A stretch of 64,000 nucleotides of DNA. Source: CAWAWP01 sp963841205. GTDB taxonomy: Bacteria; Chloroflexota; Ktedonobacteria; Ktedonobacterales; JADMIN01. The stretch spans positions 186,001 through 250,000 of the forward strand of contig CAWJCH010000014.1 in NCBI GenBank assembly GCA_963841205.1, given 5' to 3'. Position 1 is the stretch's first letter. Each line of letters starts with the position of its first letter. Made by a program: the position numbers and the translations under genes. Below the pieces are notes generated by a model that saw only the letters and a program-made list of their open reading frames with translations, did not search any database and was not told the DNA's origin. Shown here piece by piece: positions 8,989-17,436 of this stretch.

Positions 8989-10262
8989 TCACGTCCCGAT
9001 GGTCGCGATCTCATCGGGCGAGGCGAGCGGAAGGCCGGGGAGCAGTTTCGCCGTCGCCGCGTCGGTTGCCAACAGTGCGCCAAAGCGGCAGATCACCGAT
9101 GGCGCAGCGCGGCCGGGATCGTCCGGCACGATGCGCATCGTGAGCGCACAGCCCTCCAGACTGGCTCCCCCTTGTTCGCCGATGAGGATGACGTTCTGTT
9201 GCGCGGCGGAGGCGCCGGTCGAGAAGGCATTCGCGCCGTCCACACAGAGATCGAGCGCCACCTCGCCGCGTAGCTCACTCGCGAGTGCGTCAGAAGGGGG
9301 CGCATGCCATCCACCCGTTGCGGAAAAGGCGAGCGTCATGGCGAGAGTCGGGCCAACCAGCCCGGCGCGGAAGAGCACGTTGCCGACCTCAGCGCCCGTG
9401 GAATCGCTGAAGCGCCAGCCGAGCGACGCCCCAAGCCACACCGTCCACTCCGGCTCACTCGTCACGATCGGCCCATCGCTGAAGGTCGTCTCCGCGATGT
9501 ACGGACACACCGTGACCGCGCAGCCATAGGCGCCAGCCAACCGACTCAATTGCACGACAGGCGTGGCAGTGAGCACCTGATCAGACACCGCGACGACGGG
9601 AGAGCCGTCCGCCGCAAGCGCCCTGGCGTAGTGGTCCCCCACCGGCACGGCGACCGACATGGCCGCGAGTTGCTGATCGAGCACATCCGAGAGCGCCGTC
9701 AACGCCGGGGCCTGCTGCTCCGTCGGCAGATCAGTGAGGCGGAAGGAGAAGGCGACGACATAGGCGGCGACGAATGTGTGCTGACCGACGCGGTAAAAGC
9801 GCTGGTCGCCCTTCAGCGGCGGTACGATGCCGAGTCCGCTGCACGTGTCGTCTGCCGCCCCGGTCGGCGCCGTGATGCGACACGTCTGCACGCGGAACGG
9901 TGGCGCGTCGAGCGTGATGGTGTTCTGGCCCGCTCGCAGGTAGACCAGCAGCGGCAGATGCGTGCCAGCGGGATGCCCATTCAGCGAGACGGTGCCGGTG
10001 GTGACGTTGCTGGCGATCTCGATGGCGGATGCCCTGCTCGCTCGTCGAAGGTGACGTTTGCCGACGCCGCCAGGAACTGCCAGGTTGGCAGCAGCGCCAG
10101 CGCGAGGATGATCACCGTCCCGATGAGCAGCGCCGCCCGCAGTGGGCGCGAGGTCCGGCGCGCGATGGCATCCTCAAGCTCGACGTATCGCAGCGGGGAT
10201 AGCTCCGCCGCGTCCTCGTCCAGCGGAGAGCGCTCTTGGCCTGCCCCATTCTCGTTCGGCAT
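8989..10262 (-). CDS. membrane-anchored hypothetical protein, frameshifted near 10030
   Basis: Two frames make one protein. The N-terminal part starts at the ATG at 10262 (MPNENGAGQERS) and has one transmembrane segment (LIGTVIILALALLPTW). After VTFDE the sense jumps to another frame, which reads IEIASNVTTGTVSLNG and continues through VQTCRI to the TGA at 8989. The continuation is about 345 residues, with several Cys, and looks extracytoplasmic; the start resembles PEGA-like decoration. The indel lies near 10022-10045. No family was recognised. It lies last in a minus-strand run after the methyltransferase gene. The break may be a real mutation or a sequencing error. Confidence 0.6.
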
Positions 10263-10355
10263 GGCGCCGCCTCCCAGGCTATTCCTGATCGCGCATGCAC
10301 ACCATGTAGCTCGCAGATGCGTAACGTAGTGCGGGGCGCTGATGGCTGCTGATGG

Positions 10356-11036
10356 CTAGTGAGCATCTTCAGTCGAGTGTCCCGGCGCCAGCGTCGCATG
10401 CACCACGAGATTGCCGCGCAGCCGCAGTCGCCGCTGGATGGTGAAGACGCGCTCCAGGCGGTGGAACTGCTCGGGCGTGCGACCCGTCATCATCAGGTTG
10501 ACGGTGAGGGTGCCGGCGGGGGCGAGCAGCGCGCCGATCTGCCGGAGGAAGGGCGTCGCCAGCGCGCCGAGCGCCAGCCGCCCGGACTCGAAGAGGTCCA
10601 GGCAGATCAGATCGAAGGTCCCCGGCTCGGTGTCCGAGCGCCCCGAGACCCACGAGAACGCGTCGGCCTCCACCACCTCCAGGTTAGGGATCGTGTCGAG
10701 GCCGAAATCCGCCCGCGCGACCGCCAGCACCTCCGCGTCATGTTCGATCCCGACGATGGCGACGCCGGGGCAGCGCCGCGCCAGCAGGTGCGCGATCGTC
10801 CCGCCGCCGAGACCCAGCAGCAGCGCGCGCCGGGGGCAGCGCGTCGGCAGCATCAGCCCCCAATAGCCCCCGCCCGGTCCGGGCTGCGGCTCCCCGGCGT
10901 CTGAAGACGCCACGCCCTCCGGCACGGAGACGGACTGCGTGACGCCGCCGACCTCCAGCGCGACGCCCCACCCCTCGCGCCCGACTGTGCGCACCGGCAA
11001 GTGCCGCGAGCGGGCGCGACCGCGCTTTCGGCTCAT
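10356..11036 (-). CDS. spermidine synthase-like SAM-dependent methyltransferase-fold protein
   Basis: 226 residues. ALLLGLGGGTIAHLLARR is the glycine-rich motif I of the SpeE/methyltransferase Rossmann fold. VGIEHDAEVLAVAR is the acidic strand-2 end, followed by VVEADAFSWV and DLICLDLFESGRL. The N-terminal 70 residues resemble the small beta domain of spermidine synthase-like proteins. It lacks an obvious polyamine-site signature, so the general call is safer than SpeE. Three bases separate it from the 68-residue gene upstream, which suggests one transcript. Confidence 0.75.
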   Translation of the reverse strand: MSRKRGRARSRHLPVRTVGREGWGVALEVGGVTQSVSVPEGVASSDAGEPQPGPGGGYWGLMLPTRCPRRALLLGLGGGTIAHLLARRCPGVAIVGIEHDAEVLAVARADFGLDTIPNLEVVEADAFSWVSGRSDTEPGTFDLICLDLFESGRLALGALATPFLRQIGALLAPAGTLTVNLMMTGRTPEQFHRLERVFTIQRRLRLRGNLVVHATLAPGHSTEDAH

Positions 11037-11039
11037 CGC

Positions 11040-11246
11040 TCAGACGCCGAGGTCGTAAAGCTGCTCGAATTGCAGGTCGAGATCATTTGTCACCTGCCAC
11101 ATCGCCGCCAGCGCCGTCTTCACGTTGCGCGCTACGGCGGGCGGCAGATCATCGCGCGCCGCCAGCGTCTTCAGCGCCTCGTAGGCGGCGAACAGATCGT
11201 GCTCGGTGCCAGTCAGCGGATTACCCAGCAGATCGGTATCGGGCAT
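11040..11246 (-). CDS. small conserved-looking hypothetical protein
   Basis: 68 residues, MPDTDLLGNPLTGTEHDLF onward, all predicted helix and mildly acidic. AAGGAG lies nine bases before the ATG at 11246, which rules out the longer frame from 11348. I do not recognise the family. It is the first gene of the run 11246-10356 and shares it with the methyltransferase-like gene. Its upstream region is occupied by an IS200/IS605-type right-end remnant. Confidence 0.65.
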   Translation of the reverse strand: MPDTDLLGNPLTGTEHDLFAAYEALKTLAARDDLPPAVARNVKTALAAMWQVTNDLDLQFEQLYDLGV

Positions 11247-11261
11247 AGGAGTTTGCTCCTT

Positions 11262-11395
11262 TATCGGACGTGCGTGTATTGGTATACATAAGCCTCCCGC
11301 CCTGAAAGGCGGGGCGAATTCCCTCGCGGACGATGTCTGCCGTTTCACGATTAGCCCTGGACTTTAAGGCCAGGGACGGATCATCCATCGGCCCC
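11262..11395 (-). mobile_element. orphan right end of an IS200/IS605 (TnpB) element
   Basis: Read on the minus strand, this holds a CCCTGGCCTTAAAGTCCAGGG hairpin-like stretch, a GACATCGTCCGCGAGG middle and a second hairpin CCCCGCCTTTCAGGGCGGG. That order is typical of the 3' end of TnpB elements, where the guide (omega) RNA is encoded. One frame reads SLALKSRANRETADIVREGI, like a TnpB C-terminal leftover. No tnpB remains beside it: the PaaK-like gene ends at 11405. Confidence 0.55.
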
Positions 11396-11404
11396 GAACG
11401 CCCG

Positions 11405-12748
11405 CTACGGGTTGTAGACGGCGACGGGGCGAGCATCCACCAGCCGGCGCGCCTTCAACTCGAAGCGCGGCAGCGTGCCCGGTTCCATCAGGTCGACGTT
11501 GAAGCGCAGGTTCTCGTGCGCCAACGCCAGCTCGCGCGCCAGCGTCTCGCCGAGCGCCGGCCACTCGGGCTCGCGCCCCGGCTTCAGCTCGATCTTGATC
11601 GTGATCTCGTCGCGGATGTCGTCGCGCCAGAGGTAGATCTGGAACTCGTCGATGGCGCTATGCTCGCGGACGATGGCCTCTACGGCGCTCGGATAGACGT
11701 TCGTGCCGCGGATCAGCTTCATGTCGTCCCAGCGCCCGCGGATGCCGCCGTCGTAGAGGTCGAAGGTGCGCCCGCAGTCGCAGGTGGTGTGCGGCACCTT
11801 CACCACCATGTCCTTCGTGCGGTAGCGCATCACCGGGATGAAGCCGCGCCCGAACGAGGTGACGACGCGCTCGCCCAGCTCGCCGTAGCCGACCGGCTCG
11901 CCCGTCGCGGGGTTCACCACCTCCTCGATAAAGTGATCCTCGATGATGTGCGTGCCGTGCTGGCGCTCGCACTCGAAGATCATGATCGTGCCGAGCTCGG
12001 TCATGCCGGCGGTGTCGCCGCACTTCGCGCCCCATGCCTCTTCGAGCTGGCGCTTCACTGCGGGGATCGATCCCGCCGGCTCGCCGGAGAGGATCACCCG
12101 TTTGACCTTGCTCTCCTTGGCGAGGTCGATGCCCATCTCGGCGGCCTGCTGCCAGAGGCGCAGCGCGTAGGTCGGCGTCGAGGCGACGGTGGTCGCGCCC
12201 ATCTCCAGCAGCAGCTTCACCCGCGCCTCGGTGGTCTGCGCGCCGCCGGGGATCACCAGCGCGCCGAGCTTCTCGCTGCCGTAGTGCAGCCCCCAGAAGC
12301 CGATGAACTGCCCGTAGCCGAACGCGACATAGACCACGTCCTCCGGGCGGACGCCGAAGCCCCAGAGGCCGTAGCACCACATCTCGGCGATCCACTGCCA
12401 GTCCTTCGTGCCGTCGAGCACACGGATCGGCGTGCGTCCGCTCGTCCCAGACGTCAGGTGGTAGCGGATCGCGTGCGCGTGATCCGTCGTCGGCAGGTCG
12501 CCGAAGAGCGGCTGCTCAGCGATCGACGCCATCCACTCCTCGCGCGTCATGAATGGCATGCGTCGCAGATCGTCCAGGGTGGCGAGCTGCTCCGGCGTGA
12601 AGCCGGCGGCATCCCAGCGCGCGCGGTGGAATGGACTGCTGGCATACGCCCACTCCGCCATCCGCCGCAGCTTGACGAGCTGTAGTCGCTTCAAGTCCTC
12701 GCGCGGCAGCGTCTCGTTCTTGGGATTCCAATACGCCGAGTCGGCCAT
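11405..12748 (-). CDS. phenylacetate-CoA ligase family adenylate-forming enzyme
   Basis: 447 residues, the normal length for PaaK-type ligases. HLTSGTSGRTPIRVLDG is the ATP-binding P-loop-like motif, AGMTELGTIMIFECE is the adenylate-binding motif, and RYRTKDMV followed by RGRWDDMKLIRG is the hinge region before the C-terminal domain. It would activate an aromatic or other carboxylic acid to its CoA thioester in the cytosol. GGAGG lies five bases before the ATG. It is the last gene of a minus-strand catabolic series with acyl-CoA dehydrogenase, RidA, enoyl-CoA hydratase and amidohydrolase genes, which suggests degradation of an aromatic or branched acid; the true substrate is not evident. Confidence 0.9.
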   Translation of the reverse strand: MADSAYWNPKNETLPREDLKRLQLVKLRRMAEWAYASSPFHRARWDAAGFTPEQLATLDDLRRMPFMTREEWMASIAEQPLFGDLPTTDHAHAIRYHLTSGTSGRTPIRVLDGTKDWQWIAEMWCYGLWGFGVRPEDVVYVAFGYGQFIGFWGLHYGSEKLGALVIPGGAQTTEARVKLLLEMGATTVASTPTYALRLWQQAAEMGIDLAKESKVKRVILSGEPAGSIPAVKRQLEEAWGAKCGDTAGMTELGTIMIFECERQHGTHIIEDHFIEEVVNPATGEPVGYGELGERVVTSFGRGFIPVMRYRTKDMVVKVPHTTCDCGRTFDLYDGGIRGRWDDMKLIRGTNVYPSAVEAIVREHSAIDEFQIYLWRDDIRDEITIKIELKPGREPEWPALGETLARELALAHENLRFNVDLMEPGTLPRFELKARRLVDARPVAVYNP

Positions 12749-12800
12749 GCTCGCCTCCGTTCGTAACGCCGGTGTTAGCCACAGGGATCGCGGAAAGACT

Positions 12801-12832
12801 CACCACAGAGTTCACAGAGAACACAGAGGGCA
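12801..12832. repeat. CACAGAG dispersed repeat, copy 1
   Basis: ACCACAGAG, TTCACAGAG, AACACAGAGG and GCAG follow in series just upstream of the PaaK-like gene. The same series occurs at 36970-37050 and 50551-50586. Confidence 0.8.
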
Positions 12833-12940
12833 GAAAAGAGCAGTGTGGCATCCATTCTAGCGCACAGGCGCATCTCCCACGATGGTTTCATTGTCGCTGG
12901 TCTGCACTACCACGCCCATCAATGCAAAAAGTCTGACCAA

Positions 12941-12993
12941 GCCCGAGCAGGCGGGCTTCGTGGCGGCACACCCGTAGGCGCGGCTTCAGCCGC
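12941..12993. repeat. dispersed double-hairpin repeat, copy 2
   Basis: GCCCGAGCAGGCGGGC, then TTCGTGGC, GTAGGCGCGGC and TTCAGCCGCC. It is the reverse complement of the element at 6461-6514. It lies just after the stop of the acyl-CoA dehydrogenase gene and could act in transcript ending or stability. Confidence 0.75.
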
Positions 12994-13003
12994 CAGCCCT
13001 CCC

Positions 13004-14155
13004 TCACTCCTCGCGGCCAAGCAGTTCGCGCGCGATGATGATGCGCTGGATGTTGCTTGCCCCTTCGTAGATCTGCATCCCCTTGATGTCGCGATAATAC
13101 CGCTCGACCGGATACTCGTTTGAGTAGCCACGATTGCCGTGCAGCGAGACCGACTCTGAGGCCGCGCGCGCCGCTACCTCCGTCGCGTAGAGCTTCGCGA
13201 TAGAGGTCTCTTTCGTGACAGGCCGCCCTTGATCCTTCATCCAGGCCGCGCGATAGACCAGTAGCCGCGCAGCCTCGACCTCCGCCGCCATGTCCGCGAT
13301 CGTCGCCTGCACCATCTGGAAGTCGCCCAGCCGCTTGCCGAACTGTCGTCGTTTGCGCGCGTACTCCACGCAGGCGTCCACGCACGCTTGGCCGACGCCG
13401 ACCGCGCCCGCCGCCACGCCGAGCCGCCCGCGATCTAGCCCCGACATCGCGATCGTGAAGCCCTGGCCTAGCTCCCCGACCAGCGCGCTCGCCGGCACGC
13501 GGCACTCCTCCAGGTGAATGTGCGCGTGGTCTGATCCTCGATGTCCCAGCTCGCGCCCCGGCATCCGCTCGCGCACGAACCCCGGCGTCTCAGGATCGAC
13601 GAGGAACGCGCAGACGCCCCGATGCCGCGCCGAGGGATCGCGTGTGGCGAAGACCAGCGCCAGCCCCGCCACGTTGCCATTGGTGATCCAGATCTTCTCG
13701 CCGTTGAGCACCCACTCGCCATTTTCCTCGCGCGCCGTCGTCGTGACGCTCGCCGCGTCCGACCCCGCCTCCGGCTCCGTAAGGCAGTAGCACCCAATCA
13801 ACTCCCCGCTCGCCAGCAGAGGCAGATAGCGCCGCTTCTGCTCGTCACTGGCCCAGTCGCGGAGGCAGAGCGTCACCAGTCCCGCATGCACCGTCAAGAA
13901 GCCGCGCACCGACGAATCCACCCGCCCAAGCTCCTCAGCGACCAGCACGAAGCTGACGTAGTCCATCCCAGAGCCGCCGTACTCCGGCTCCAACGGACCG
14001 CCGAGCAGCCCTAAATTGCCCATGCGCCGCACCAGCTCGTGCGAGAAGATGCCCTGCTCATCGGACTCGCGTGCCAGCGGCGCCACCTCATCCCGCGCGA
14101 ACGCGCGCGCGATCTCCTGCCAGCGGCGCTGCTCCGGCGAAAGCTCGAAGTCCAT
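13004..14155 (-). CDS. acyl-CoA dehydrogenase
   Basis: 383 residues, the usual length of the soluble FAD-dependent family. It has CYCLTEPEAGSDAASVTT, WVLNGEKIWITNGNVAG, ARKRRQFGKRLGDFQMVQ and the C-terminal IYEGASNIQRIIIARELLG, whose Glu is the catalytic base in short- and medium-chain members. It oxidises an acyl-CoA to the 2-enoyl-CoA, passing electrons to an ETF. GGGGA lies six bases before the ATG. The RidA and enoyl-CoA hydratase genes lie upstream in the same direction, and the product suits the hydratase next door. Confidence 0.93.
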   Translation of the reverse strand: MDFELSPEQRRWQEIARAFARDEVAPLARESDEQGIFSHELVRRMGNLGLLGGPLEPEYGGSGMDYVSFVLVAEELGRVDSSVRGFLTVHAGLVTLCLRDWASDEQKRRYLPLLASGELIGCYCLTEPEAGSDAASVTTTAREENGEWVLNGEKIWITNGNVAGLALVFATRDPSARHRGVCAFLVDPETPGFVRERMPGRELGHRGSDHAHIHLEECRVPASALVGELGQGFTIAMSGLDRGRLGVAAGAVGVGQACVDACVEYARKRRQFGKRLGDFQMVQATIADMAAEVEAARLLVYRAAWMKDQGRPVTKETSIAKLYATEVAARAASESVSLHGNRGYSNEYPVERYYRDIKGMQIYEGASNIQRIIIARELLGREE

Positions 14156-14185
14156 TGCGATCCCCTATTCTCCGACTCTGGTCCG

Positions 14186-14240
14186 AGCCCGCACAGGCGG
14201 GCTTCGTCGCCGCAGGCGCCTAGGCGCGGGTTCACCCGCT
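14186..14240. repeat. dispersed double-hairpin repeat, copy 3
   Basis: GAGCCCGCACAGGCGGGCTT, then CGTCGCCG, GCCTAGGCGCG and GGTTCACCC. It has the same architecture and orientation as 12941-12993. It lies between the RidA and acyl-CoA dehydrogenase genes. Confidence 0.75.
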
Positions 14241-14247
14241 TGCCCCC

Positions 14248-14655
14248 TCACTCCGCGCCGAGCACCGCCATGCCCTCAAGCTCGATCAGCGCCTCTTTCT
14301 GGAAGAGCGCCGCGATCTCAAAGAGCGCCAGCGTGGGATAGTAGCCGCCGAAGTAGCGGCGGAAGACCTCGCCCAGCGGCTTCGCCTTCGCCACATAGTC
14401 GTCGCGGTCGCGGACGAAGATGTTGAGCTTCACGATGTCCGTCATTTGGCCGCCCGCCTCGTGGACCACCGCGTGTAGGTTGAGCAGCACCTGATCGAAC
14501 TGCGCGACCACATCCCCCGGCGCGACGATACGCCCCTCGCCGTCGCTGGCATCCTGCCCCGCCAGGAAGAGCAGCTTGCCGCCGGTGGTGACGATGCCGT
14601 GATTGAAGCCGCGCGGCCTCGGCAGCGACGGCGGCGTGATGATCTCTTTGCTCAT
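14248..14655 (-). CDS. RidA family protein (reactive intermediate / enamine deaminase)
   Basis: 135 residues starting MSKEIITPPSLPRPRGFNHG. GKLLFLAGQDASDGEG and VVAQFDQVLLNLHAVVHEAGG are family features, followed by DIVKLNIFVRD and YPTLALFEIAALFQKEALIELE. The usual catalytic Arg position within the strand before the C-terminal helix is not evident, so the chemistry may differ from RidA itself; many such paralogues accompany catabolic operons. Five bases separate it from the stop of the enoyl-CoA hydratase gene upstream, so the two are almost certainly co-transcribed. Confidence 0.85.
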   Translation of the reverse strand: MSKEIITPPSLPRPRGFNHGIVTTGGKLLFLAGQDASDGEGRIVAPGDVVAQFDQVLLNLHAVVHEAGGQMTDIVKLNIFVRDRDDYVAKAKPLGEVFRRYFGGYYPTLALFEIAALFQKEALIELEGMAVLGAE

Positions 14656-14660
14656 GCGGC

Positions 14661-15455
14661 TCACCGTCCCGTCCACTGCGGCTTCGTCTTGCCGGTAAAC
14701 GCCTCGTAGAAGATGCGGTGATCCTCCCCCATCAGCAGCAGCGCCTGCGCCTGCGCCTCGGCCTCGATCCCTGCCACCAGATCCATCCCCAACTCGTTGT
14801 TGATCATCCGCTTCGTCATGCCGATCGCCAGTGTGGGACCGCTCGCCAGCCGCCGCGCCCACGTTTGCGCTGCGGACAGCAGCTCATCGTGCGGCACGAC
14901 CTTGTTCACCAGACCGTAGCGCTCGGCGGTCGCCGCGTCGATCTTCTCGCCCAGCAGCAGCAGCTCGAAGGCGCGTCCCATCCCCACGATGCGCGGCAGC
15001 AGGTACCCCGCGCCCATATCCGCCCCCGTCAGCCCGACGCGCGTAAAGAGGAACGCAAATGTCGCGCGCTCCGAGGCGAGGCGCAGGTCCGACGCCAGCG
15101 CCAGCACCGTGCCTGCCCCCGCCGACGTGCCGTTCAGCGCGGCGATGATCGGCTTATCCAGCAGGCGCATGTGTTGCACCACCGCGCCCGTCATGCGCGT
15201 GAACTCGATGTGCCCCTTGAGGTCGCGCTTCAGCAGCTCGCCGATGATCTCCTGCACGTCGCCGCCGGAGCAGAAGGCATCGCCCGCCCCGGTGAGGATC
15301 ACCGCGGTCACCGCATCGTCGTAGCGCAGATCCTCAAAGAGTTGCCGCAGCTGCGCGTAGACGTCGAAGGTCAGCGCGTTCAGCACCTCGGGTCGGTTGA
15401 ACGTCACCGTCGCGACGCCCTCATCCACCTCGTAGAGAAAGTCGTACTTCGGCAT
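14661..15455 (-). CDS. enoyl-CoA hydratase/isomerase family protein
   Basis: 264 residues with the crotonase fold: TVTFNRPEVLNALTFDV, the oxyanion-hole segment AGDAFCSGGDVQEI, ALNGTSAGAGTVLALASDLR, GLVNKVVPHDEL, and the C-terminal helices. In my alignment, the two hydratase glutamates of the classical enzyme are not plainly kept (GAGTVLA and GLTGADMGAGY stand there), so it may be an isomerase or a lyase-type member. GGAAGGG precedes the ATG. It sits first of a pair with the RidA gene. Confidence 0.88.
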   Translation of the reverse strand: MPKYDFLYEVDEGVATVTFNRPEVLNALTFDVYAQLRQLFEDLRYDDAVTAVILTGAGDAFCSGGDVQEIIGELLKRDLKGHIEFTRMTGAVVQHMRLLDKPIIAALNGTSAGAGTVLALASDLRLASERATFAFLFTRVGLTGADMGAGYLLPRIVGMGRAFELLLLGEKIDAATAERYGLVNKVVPHDELLSAAQTWARRLASGPTLAIGMTKRMINNELGMDLVAGIEAEAQAQALLLMGEDHRIFYEAFTGKTKPQWTGR

Positions 15456-15628
15456 GATTGACCCTTCCGTGCGGAGAGAGACGCGTTCACCTCAGAGTCG
15501 CAACGTGCGAGAAGCCCCAAAGTTCACTTGCGGATGTGGCAACCTGTGCCCTTACGTGTTCATGGCCAGCCTGTGAGGACTTCGCGTCGCGAAGCTCCGC
15601 GCGGCGCGTGTTCACCCGCCGATCCATT

Positions 15629-16468
15629 CTACAGCCCCAGCAGCGCGCGCGCATTCTCGCCGAGCGCCAGGTGCAGGTCGACGTCGGAGAGGCCGGAGGA
15701 GCGCGCCTCGTCAAGCATGCGCCGCTGGCCCAGCAGCGGGAAGTCGCTGCCCCAGAGGACGCGCCCCGCGCCCGCGATGCGCGCCACCTCGGCGAAGATC
15801 TCCGGGCGGTAGAGGTAGATCGACGCGGCGGAATCATACCAGACGTTCGTCGCGGCGGCGTGGACCTCTGGCATCAGCTCGTAGAACGGGTAGCCGCCGC
15901 CCCAGTGTGCTGCCACGATGCGCAGCGCGGGGAACGCCGCGATGAAGGCATCCAGCTCGGCGGGCGTCACGTCGCCCTTGCCGGGGTACGCATGCCCCAC
16001 CGGCTCGCTCGTGTGCGTCAGGACGAAGAGGCCGAGCGCCTGCGTCGCCTCCATCAGCGGCGCGAGTAGTCGCGTGTCGCTCAGCCGATAGCCTTGGCCA
16101 TGCGGCATCAACTCCCCGATGCCCGGCATCCCCGCGCGGGCGCAGCGCTCCACCTCGGCGATGGCCCGCGCCCCGGCCAGCGGCTGCGCCCCCGCCAGCC
16201 CGACGACGCGCCCCGGGTGGTCGCGCATCGCCTGCATGATGTAGCTGTTGCACTCCTCCGTCAGCCCCTGGTCGCGCCAGCCGAAGGGGAATGTCACCGA
16301 GACGTCCACGCCGTCGGACTCCATCGAGGCCAGCAGATCCTCCGCCGTCGCCATGCGCGCGCGCGGGTGCCCGTAGAGCTCCTCGAAGAAGCTGTCTTCC
16401 GCCAGCAGCTGCTCGCGCCGCGCGATGACCTCAGGCGGGAAGATGTGCGTGTGGAAATCGACGATCAT
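15629..16468 (-). CDS. amidohydrolase-family metal-dependent hydrolase (amidohydrolase_2)
   Basis: 279 residues. It starts MIVDFHTHIFPPEV, whose HxH metal ligands open the TIM barrel. LFVLTHTSE holds the third ligand His, IVAAHWGGGYPFYELMPE the fourth, and VLWGSDFPLL the catalytic Asp. The family includes ACMSD-type decarboxylases and hydrolases of aromatic or lactone substrates. A GTGAGG sequence stands before the ATG. It begins the minus-strand run towards the enoyl-CoA hydratase, with a 170-base gap, so it is probably in the same pathway. The substrate is not evident. Confidence 0.88.
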   Translation of the reverse strand: MIVDFHTHIFPPEVIARREQLLAEDSFFEELYGHPRARMATAEDLLASMESDGVDVSVTFPFGWRDQGLTEECNSYIMQAMRDHPGRVVGLAGAQPLAGARAIAEVERCARAGMPGIGELMPHGQGYRLSDTRLLAPLMEATQALGLFVLTHTSEPVGHAYPGKGDVTPAELDAFIAAFPALRIVAAHWGGGYPFYELMPEVHAAATNVWYDSAASIYLYRPEIFAEVARIAGAGRVLWGSDFPLLGQRRMLDEARSSGLSDVDLHLALGENARALLGL

Positions 16469-16709
16469 GCGAACCTCACGGCTGCCAAAGGTGACGGGCG
16501 CGCGGCTTTCCAGGGTTTACGGCTGGGCCAATCACGCGCGTCACGCAATCCCGCCCTCGCGGGGTTCGCCCTGCCATGAAGGCGGGGATTCTCGGCGCAG
16601 AGGGAACCCCGCATGAATGCCGGGGCGACTCTCTGGCGAGCGCTGTGTCCGACGGCTGAACCCTGCTGCCACCGACCACACCCCGCCACAGTATACGCGA
16701 GGAGGGGAC

Positions 16710-16738
16710 TTGCCACTGTCGCTCGGTTCTGTTACAAT
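16710..16738 (+). promoter_or_regulatory. strong sigma-70-type promoter
   Basis: TTGCCA at 16710-16715, a 17-base spacer, then TACAAT at 16733-16738. This is the best-spaced promoter in this region. It points to the small gene at 17059 and ispH, leaving a leader of about 300 bases. Confidence 0.65.
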
Positions 16739-16830
16739 AGAACATGAGTTCTCAATCAGTCATTCAGAAGGGCGGTTGTGTCCCGCGGCAAGGCCGCAAG
16801 TGCCCATGGACTCGGGTGTTACGCCCAACC

Positions 16831-16861
16831 TTGAGTAGCCTTGCGGCGAATATGCTATACT
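16831..16861 (+). promoter_or_regulatory. second promoter candidate with extended -10
   Basis: TTGAGT at 16831-16836 and TATACT at 16856-16861, preceded by TGC (extended -10). The 19-base spacer is long, so the extended -10 would have to carry it. Confidence 0.4.
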
Positions 16862-17058
16862 TGCGCCGGTTCAGCGTCGGCTGCGTTTCGGGGCCGATTC
16901 GGGGCCGCAAACGCGAGGCGGACGGAGAGCCTTCCCATAGGGTACAATGCTGGGGAGTGCGTCCCACGTCCAGCCGATGCGTCGCCGTTGCGCTAAGACG
17001 CAGGAAGTGGCCGGGCCGAGGTTCTTCGGCTCGGAGACTCCACGAAAGGAGCTGGGTG

Positions 17059-17238
17059 GTGAAGACGAGTATGCGCAAAAACGGGGCGCCGCGTGCGAGC
17101 GCTCCGCAGCAGGGCGAGTCTTCCAACGAGGCGCCACGACGAAAAGAAGAGGAGCGTTCCGAAGAGTCTTTTGAGGCCACGATCATCCGCCTCGACGGCA
17201 GGGCACTCGAACTCGTGTTCCGCCTGGCCGGCGAGTAA
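17059..17238 (+). CDS. small hypothetical protein upstream of ispH
   Basis: 59 codons from a GTG with AAGGAG seven bases upstream (an internal ATG at 17071 is also possible). The N-terminal 35 residues are charged and Ser/Glu/Lys-rich, probably disordered. The end, FEATIIRLDGRALELVFRLAGE minus a few residues, looks like a small beta/helix unit. The family was not recognised. It follows the promoter at 16710 and precedes ispH by 200 bases on the same strand. Confidence 0.5.
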   Translation: MKTSMRKNGAPRASAPQQGESSNEAPRRKEEERSEESFEATIIRLDGRALELVFRLAGE

Positions 17239-17436
17239 GTGAGGTTGCGGCCCCGGCGCATCGCATAAGGCTTGCCGTCCGCGTCACGGGCAGGCTGAGG
17301 CGTGCCACCTCTGCGCGAGTCGGACCGTCTGCGCCCTTCCGGCGCGGCGACCGGCCGTGTGCCACGAACATTCTGCCAACCTCTGTTGGTGCGCCTCCTG
17401 TGGCGCCCCTGCGGTGTGGAAGGTGTCTGGTGCTTA

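Larger units (their letters stand above)
16469..17058. other. gene-free regulatory stretch with two promoter candidates
   Basis: No gene was found here. The left part (16535-16640) holds two GC-rich hairpins with GCCATGAAGGC and CCCCGCATGAATGCCGGGG, resembling IS200/IS605 end hairpins. The right part holds two sigma-70-like promoters listed separately and a GCCGAG-gttctt-CGGCTCGG hairpin at about 17017-17035, shortly before the small gene at 17059. A non-coding RNA could be made here, but I recognised no known class. Confidence 0.5.
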
